Source: an uncultured Clostridia bacterium (lineage in GTDB: Bacteria > Bacillota > Clostridia > Christensenellales > UBA3700). From it: a stretch of DNA of 64,000 nt. The number at the start of each line of letters is the position of its first letter. Position 1 is the first letter of the stretch. This document shows positions 61,574 through 64,000 of the stretch, piece after piece. The notes below the pieces were generated by a model. It was given only the letters and a program-made list of their open reading frames with translations. It searched no databases and was not told where the DNA came from. The stretch is taken from NCBI GenBank assembly GCA_937880755.1, contig CALGRX010000023.1, positions 8,580-72,579 on the forward strand, written 5' to 3'. Position numbers and translations under genes: made by a program.

Positions 61574-62113
61574 ATGATAAAAAGTGGAAAAGGTGGAGGA
61601 AATACTCGCACGGGTTTAGTGTTTGAGGGTAAAACAGATTTGTCGACTTTTTTGTGCCAGCAACCACATTATTCGGTATTAGGTCACGATGTGTTTTATG
61701 ATGATGAAAAAGTTGCAGAAGTTTATAAAAAACACAATTTTTATTCGATTTTTCTAAAAAAATTAGATATCGATTGGGCAAAGTATATATCAAAACGTTT
61801 ACTTCCGGATGATAGCATTTTTGTATTGCTTAATAATATTCTATACATTATTGAATGCAAACACCAAGAAGTTGCAGGCTCTGTTGATGAAAAATTGCAA
61901 ACATGCGATTTTAAGAAAAAACAATACAAAAAACTTATGTCTGCTGCAAACATTGACGTGGAATACATATATTTGTTAGATAATTGGTTTAGAAAAGAAC
62001 AATATAGTGACGTTCTTAACTATATTCATTCAGTTGGGTGTGACTATTATTTTGAGTATATACCACTAACTCGTTTGGGTTTACCTGTTCCGCCGGAAGT
62101 TATAGAAGATTAA
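61574..62113 (+). CDS. PD-(D/E)XK restriction endonuclease candidate
   Basis: 179 aa. A nuclease core is suggested by DDSIFVLLNNILYIIECKHQ, in which D-(X)n-ECK fits the catalytic D...(E/D)XK pattern (about residues 75-97). The N-terminus GGNTRTGLVFEGKTDLST is like several Type II enzymes. It sits between two DNA methyltransferase genes, which is strong context. Shorter than DpnII (about 288 aa). AAGGAG sets the ATG. The next gene begins one base after its stop. Recognition site unknown. Confidence 0.78.
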   Translation: MIKSGKGGGNTRTGLVFEGKTDLSTFLCQQPHYSVLGHDVFYDDEKVAEVYKKHNFYSIFLKKLDIDWAKYISKRLLPDDSIFVLLNNILYIIECKHQEVAGSVDEKLQTCDFKKKQYKKLMSAANIDVEYIYLLDNWFRKEQYSDVLNYIHSVGCDYYFEYIPLTRLGLPVPPEVIED

Positions 62114-62114
62114 T

Positions 62115-62855
62115 ATGACCAAGAAAATTCCTTTACAACCCGAAAATTTTGAGCTTGAAACCAATACCGTCTGGTCATTTCCAGATCGGGGAAAGTGGGC
62201 AACACACGACGCCAAATATCGTGGCAATTGGTCGCCGTATATTCCGAGAAACGTGATTTTGCGATACTCAAAAGAAGGCGATACCGTCTTGGATCAGTTT
62301 TTAGGTGGCGGAACTACCGCAGTTGAAGCAAAATTGACGAATAGAAATTTTGTTGGCATTGATATTAATCCAAATGCACTTGAGATCACGAACGGCAAAT
62401 TGAATTTTGAGTGTGAATGTAATCCAAAAATCAAAATAATACTAGGCGATGCGCGCAAGCTTTCACCTATCGCCAGCAATTCGATTGATCTTATTTGCAC
62501 GCACCCACCTTATGCCGATATCATTCATTATAGCGAAGACATAGAAGGCGATATGTCGCGTATGTCAATGAAAGAATTTTTATTTGAAATTGGCAAAGTT
62601 GCGGACGAGTGTTTTAGAGTGCTAAAAAAGGGTAAATACTGTGCTATCCTTATGGGAGATATACGCAAAAAGGGTATGGTTCAACCACTTGCTTTCGAAA
62701 CTATGCAAATTTTTGAACTCTCAGGCTTCAAAACAAAAGAAATCATAATCAAAGAGCAACACAATTGCAAAGCAACGGGATATTGGAAAATAGGCAGTAT
62801 CAAGTACAATTTTCTATTGCTTGCTCACGAGTATTTGTTTGTTTTTCAAAAATAA
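62115..62855 (+). CDS. Second DNA methyltransferase of the R-M system
   Basis: 246 aa. The SAM-binding motif DTVLDQFLGGGTTAVEAKL then NRNFVGIDINPNALEIT comes first (about residues 55-90), and the catalytic motif ICTHPPYADIIHYSED follows (about residues 128-145). In beta-class amino-methyltransferases the order is usually catalytic then SAM, so this is a permuted arrangement. THPPY is a variant of TSPPY, and could mean N4-cytosine or N6-adenine methylation. Base specificity unknown. It probably modifies the second strand or a hemimethylated form of the site. Confidence 0.85.
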   Translation: MTKKIPLQPENFELETNTVWSFPDRGKWATHDAKYRGNWSPYIPRNVILRYSKEGDTVLDQFLGGGTTAVEAKLTNRNFVGIDINPNALEITNGKLNFECECNPKIKIILGDARKLSPIASNSIDLICTHPPYADIIHYSEDIEGDMSRMSMKEFLFEIGKVADECFRVLKKGKYCAILMGDIRKKGMVQPLAFETMQIFELSGFKTKEIIIKEQHNCKATGYWKIGSIKYNFLLLAHEYLFVFQK

Positions 62856-62894
62856 TTTTTTTAACAAAAAGCGGTCTTTCAACCACTTTAATTT

Positions 62895-63128
62895 CTAATC
62901 GTCTATATCGTCAAAGAGTGGACTGTCGAAAAACTCTTTTAACGTTATGCCAAGCCCTTCGCAGAGGTATTGTATCGTTGCAAGTTTCGGATTTTGGCTC
63001 CTACCCGAAAAGATACTATTGACCGTCGATTGTATGACTCCCGAATTGGTACACAACTTGTTGGGCGTAATATTACGCTCTTTGCAATATTCGAGTATTC
63101 TTTTTGCTACCGCTTCGTGTAATTTCAT
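62895..63128 (-). CDS. XRE-family HTH transcriptional regulator
   Basis: 77 aa single-domain repressor: KRILEYCKERNITPNKLCTN, SGVIQSTVNSIFSGRSQNPK (helix-turn-helix) and YLCEGLGITLKEFFDSPLF, the pattern of small Cro/CI regulators. It converges on the methyltransferase and diverges from the SLOG gene at 63237. A palindrome at 63172-63189 lies between the two starts. It may control the SLOG gene, the R-M genes or both; restriction systems often carry such controllers. An ATG at 63128 is preceded by GGGTGAT. Confidence 0.88.
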   Translation of the reverse strand: MKLHEAVAKRILEYCKERNITPNKLCTNSGVIQSTVNSIFSGRSQNPKLATIQYLCEGLGITLKEFFDSPLFDDIDD

Positions 63129-63171
63129 TATATCACCCTATAGATATGTTATCAATTCAAAAAAATAATTG

Positions 63172-63199
63172 TTGTGAATGCATACACAAGTTGTGAATG
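63172..63199. promoter_or_regulatory. Palindromic operator with an extra half-site
   Basis: TTGTGAATGCATACACAA (63172-63189) is a near-perfect palindrome. TTGTGAATG repeats at 63191-63199, three bases before the -35 of the SLOG gene, and a related TTGTGAACACA occurs at 63235. This is a likely binding site for the divergent XRE protein. Confidence 0.65.
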
Positions 63200-63201
63200 T
63201 A

Positions 63202-63230
63202 TTGACAAGTCGATAAAATTAAGTCATAAT
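63202..63230 (+). promoter_or_regulatory. Leaderless-type promoter of the SLOG gene
   Basis: TTGACA at 63202-63207, 17-base spacer, CATAAT at 63225-63230, then AACATT and a GTG at 63237 in frame with the protein. Confidence 0.72.
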
Positions 63231-63236
63231 AACATT

Positions 63237-63707
63237 GTGAACACATCGTTAATTAAAGTATGCGCATTTTTTGGACACCGTAAAATAATAAATAAACAAT
63301 CAATTCAATCTCAGTTGATTCTAATAATCAAAGATTTGATTGAAAATAAAGGTTACAAAAGATTTTTATTTGGTGGGCTAGGGGAGTTTGATGATTTGTG
63401 TTATCAAATCGTATCTTCTTATAAGCAACAATATAGTGATATTGTTAGAGTATTTTATTTATTCGATAAAAAGCATATTAACGAAAGAAAGAGACCGAAA
63501 TATATTAGCAAAGAGCTGTACGAAGAAATTATATATGCGCAAGTCGATTTTGATTATTGGTATTATTATATTTATTATCGCAATCTAACAATTGTTGACA
63601 ATAGTGATATGATAGTTTTTTATGTAAATCATAGCGAAGAGAGTGGAGCGTATAAAATATATAAGTATGCTAAAAAGAAAAACAAAAATATAATATTATT
63701 AAGTTGA
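63237..63707 (+). CDS. SLOG-family protein (DUF1273/YpsA-like)
   Basis: 156 aa from the GTG at 63237. The opening VCAFFGHRKI matches the FTGHR-like nucleotide-binding turn of YpsA/DUF1273 proteins, followed by FLFGGLGEFDDLCYQIV (glycine-rich loop) and MIVFYVNHSEESGAYKIYKY (SGGA-like motif with SG). SLOG proteins bind NAD- or nucleotide-derived ligands and are often near defence genes. An earlier in-frame ATG (63174) lies inside the operator. The GTG is six bases after the -10 and lacks a ribosome binding site, so the mRNA should be leaderless. AT content is higher than in the core genes. Confidence 0.8.
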   Translation: MNTSLIKVCAFFGHRKIINKQSIQSQLILIIKDLIENKGYKRFLFGGLGEFDDLCYQIVSSYKQQYSDIVRVFYLFDKKHINERKRPKYISKELYEEIIYAQVDFDYWYYYIYYRNLTIVDNSDMIVFYVNHSEESGAYKIYKYAKKKNKNIILLS

Positions 63708-63746
63708 AATTTTTTCGACACGTATCGACTTTTTCGCCGTTTTTTG

Positions 63747-63775
63747 TTGACAATGCTCGTATGTAGTTTTATACT
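63747..63775 (+). promoter_or_regulatory. Promoter of the TPP-riboswitch operon
   Basis: TTGACA at 63747-63752, 17-base spacer, TATACT at 63770-63775: the transcript should begin just before the aptamer. Confidence 0.82.
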
Positions 63776-63778
63776 TAT

Positions 63779-63858
63779 ATCGGCTAGGGGTGCTACGATA
63801 GTAGCTGAGATGATACCCTTTGAACTTGGTCGAGTTAGCACTCGTGAAAGGAAGCAAA
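63779..63858 (+). promoter_or_regulatory. TPP riboswitch (THI box)
   Basis: The consensus elements appear in order: AGGGGTGC, GTAGCTGAGATGATACCC (the CUGAGA core), TGAACTTGGTCGAGTTAGCA (variant of UGAACCUGAUC...UAAUGC) and GTGAAAGGAAGC at the 3' side. Thiamine pyrophosphate is expected to repress the downstream gene. Boundaries approximate. Confidence 0.9.
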
Positions 63859-63882
63859 ATCTTCAATGTTTTCCCTAAAGTT

Positions 63883-63905
63883 CTCCTTAGCTAAGGAGTT
63901 TTTTT
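63883..63905 (+). terminator. Riboswitch terminator that also hides the ribosome binding site
   Basis: CTCCTTAG/CTAAGGAG forms a perfect stem followed by seven T residues. The right arm contains AAGGAG, spaced seven bases from the ATG at 63906. One hairpin can therefore stop transcription or mask translation. Confidence 0.8.
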
Positions 63906-64000
63906 ATGGCAAATTTTGTTTTATCGGCAGGGTTTACCAACTATTTCAACTTTGATTCCGACAGAGGAATCATTCTCTCCGTTGCACTCATACTTTTGGC
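63906..64000 (+). CDS. TPP-regulated gene, probably thiamine transport (truncated by window end)
   Basis: Only 31 codons are visible: MANFVLSAGFTNYFNFDSDR then GIILSVALILLA. A hydrophobic stretch begins near residue 21, fitting a membrane protein. The riboswitch points to thiamine or a thiamine precursor, most likely an uptake protein, but the sequence is too short to name it. Confidence 0.6.
   Translation, partial: MANFVLSAGFTNYFNFDSDRGIILSVALILL

Overview
The window reads as chromosome from an anaerobic, Gram-positive-type member of the Clostridia (Bacillota). The reasons are: a dnaG-rpoD-trmK-Nif3 macromolecular-synthesis operon in Firmicutes order; strong AGGAGG-type ribosome binding sites; TTGACA-17-TATAAT promoters in AT-rich gaps; L-box and THI-box riboswitches; a six-gene Rnf complex; and meso-diaminopimelate dehydrogenase. 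The lineage is not identifiable by eye beyond that. Nearly all genes are housekeeping. No CRISPR array, insertion sequence, prophage or rRNA gene was seen.

Layout. 1-987: 3' part of a GT4 glycosyltransferase. 1277-6874: dnaG, rpoD, trmK, Nif3-like, zinc-ribbon protein and a membrane protein. 6956-7570: a decayed DUF5714-type gene. 7652-10600 (minus): asd-dapA-dapB behind a lysine riboswitch. 10734-15643: tightly overlapping operon of a membrane protein, methyltransferase, Hsp33, TPR-like protein and HD protein. 15856-17962: YkvI-like transporter, pgsA and a small membrane protein. 18049-23195: valS, HAD phosphatase and two membrane proteins. 23271-25262: probable 6S RNA, asnS and tRNA-Thr. 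25290-26675: decayed XRE regulators and small proteins. 26808-34552: phosphoesterase, guaA, a glycosyltransferase-acyltransferase fusion, ddh and a frameshifted PI-PLC. 34633-42413: apbE, a NusG-II protein and a Sel1 protein on plus, then the Rnf operon on minus. 42624-48539: radical SAM enzyme, two paralogous unknown proteins and a metal-efflux operon. 48768-54853: ilvB-ilvC-ilvD-ilvA-ridA. 55062-60268: MMPL exporter, TIM-barrel protein and pgi. 60446-63707: a restriction-modification module, an XRE regulator and a SLOG protein. 63747-64000: TPP riboswitch and the start of its gene.

How the genes work together. asd, dapA and dapB plus ddh give a short dehydrogenase route to meso-DAP and lysine. 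The ilv block makes branched-chain amino acids, with RidA clearing the reactive product of IlvA. ApbE attaches the covalent FMNs required by RnfG and RnfD.

The most unusual observations are these. (1) Six genes have a start codon exactly six bases after a -10 hexamer, which implies leaderless mRNAs. (2) GMP synthase has lost about 95 residues of its glutaminase domain and the catalytic cysteine. (3) A GT4 glycosyltransferase is fused to a PlsC acyltransferase. (4) An M-R-M restriction module lies beside a divergent XRE/SLOG pair whose shared promoter holds a palindrome. (5) Five genes are broken by frameshifts, which could be decay or assembly error.
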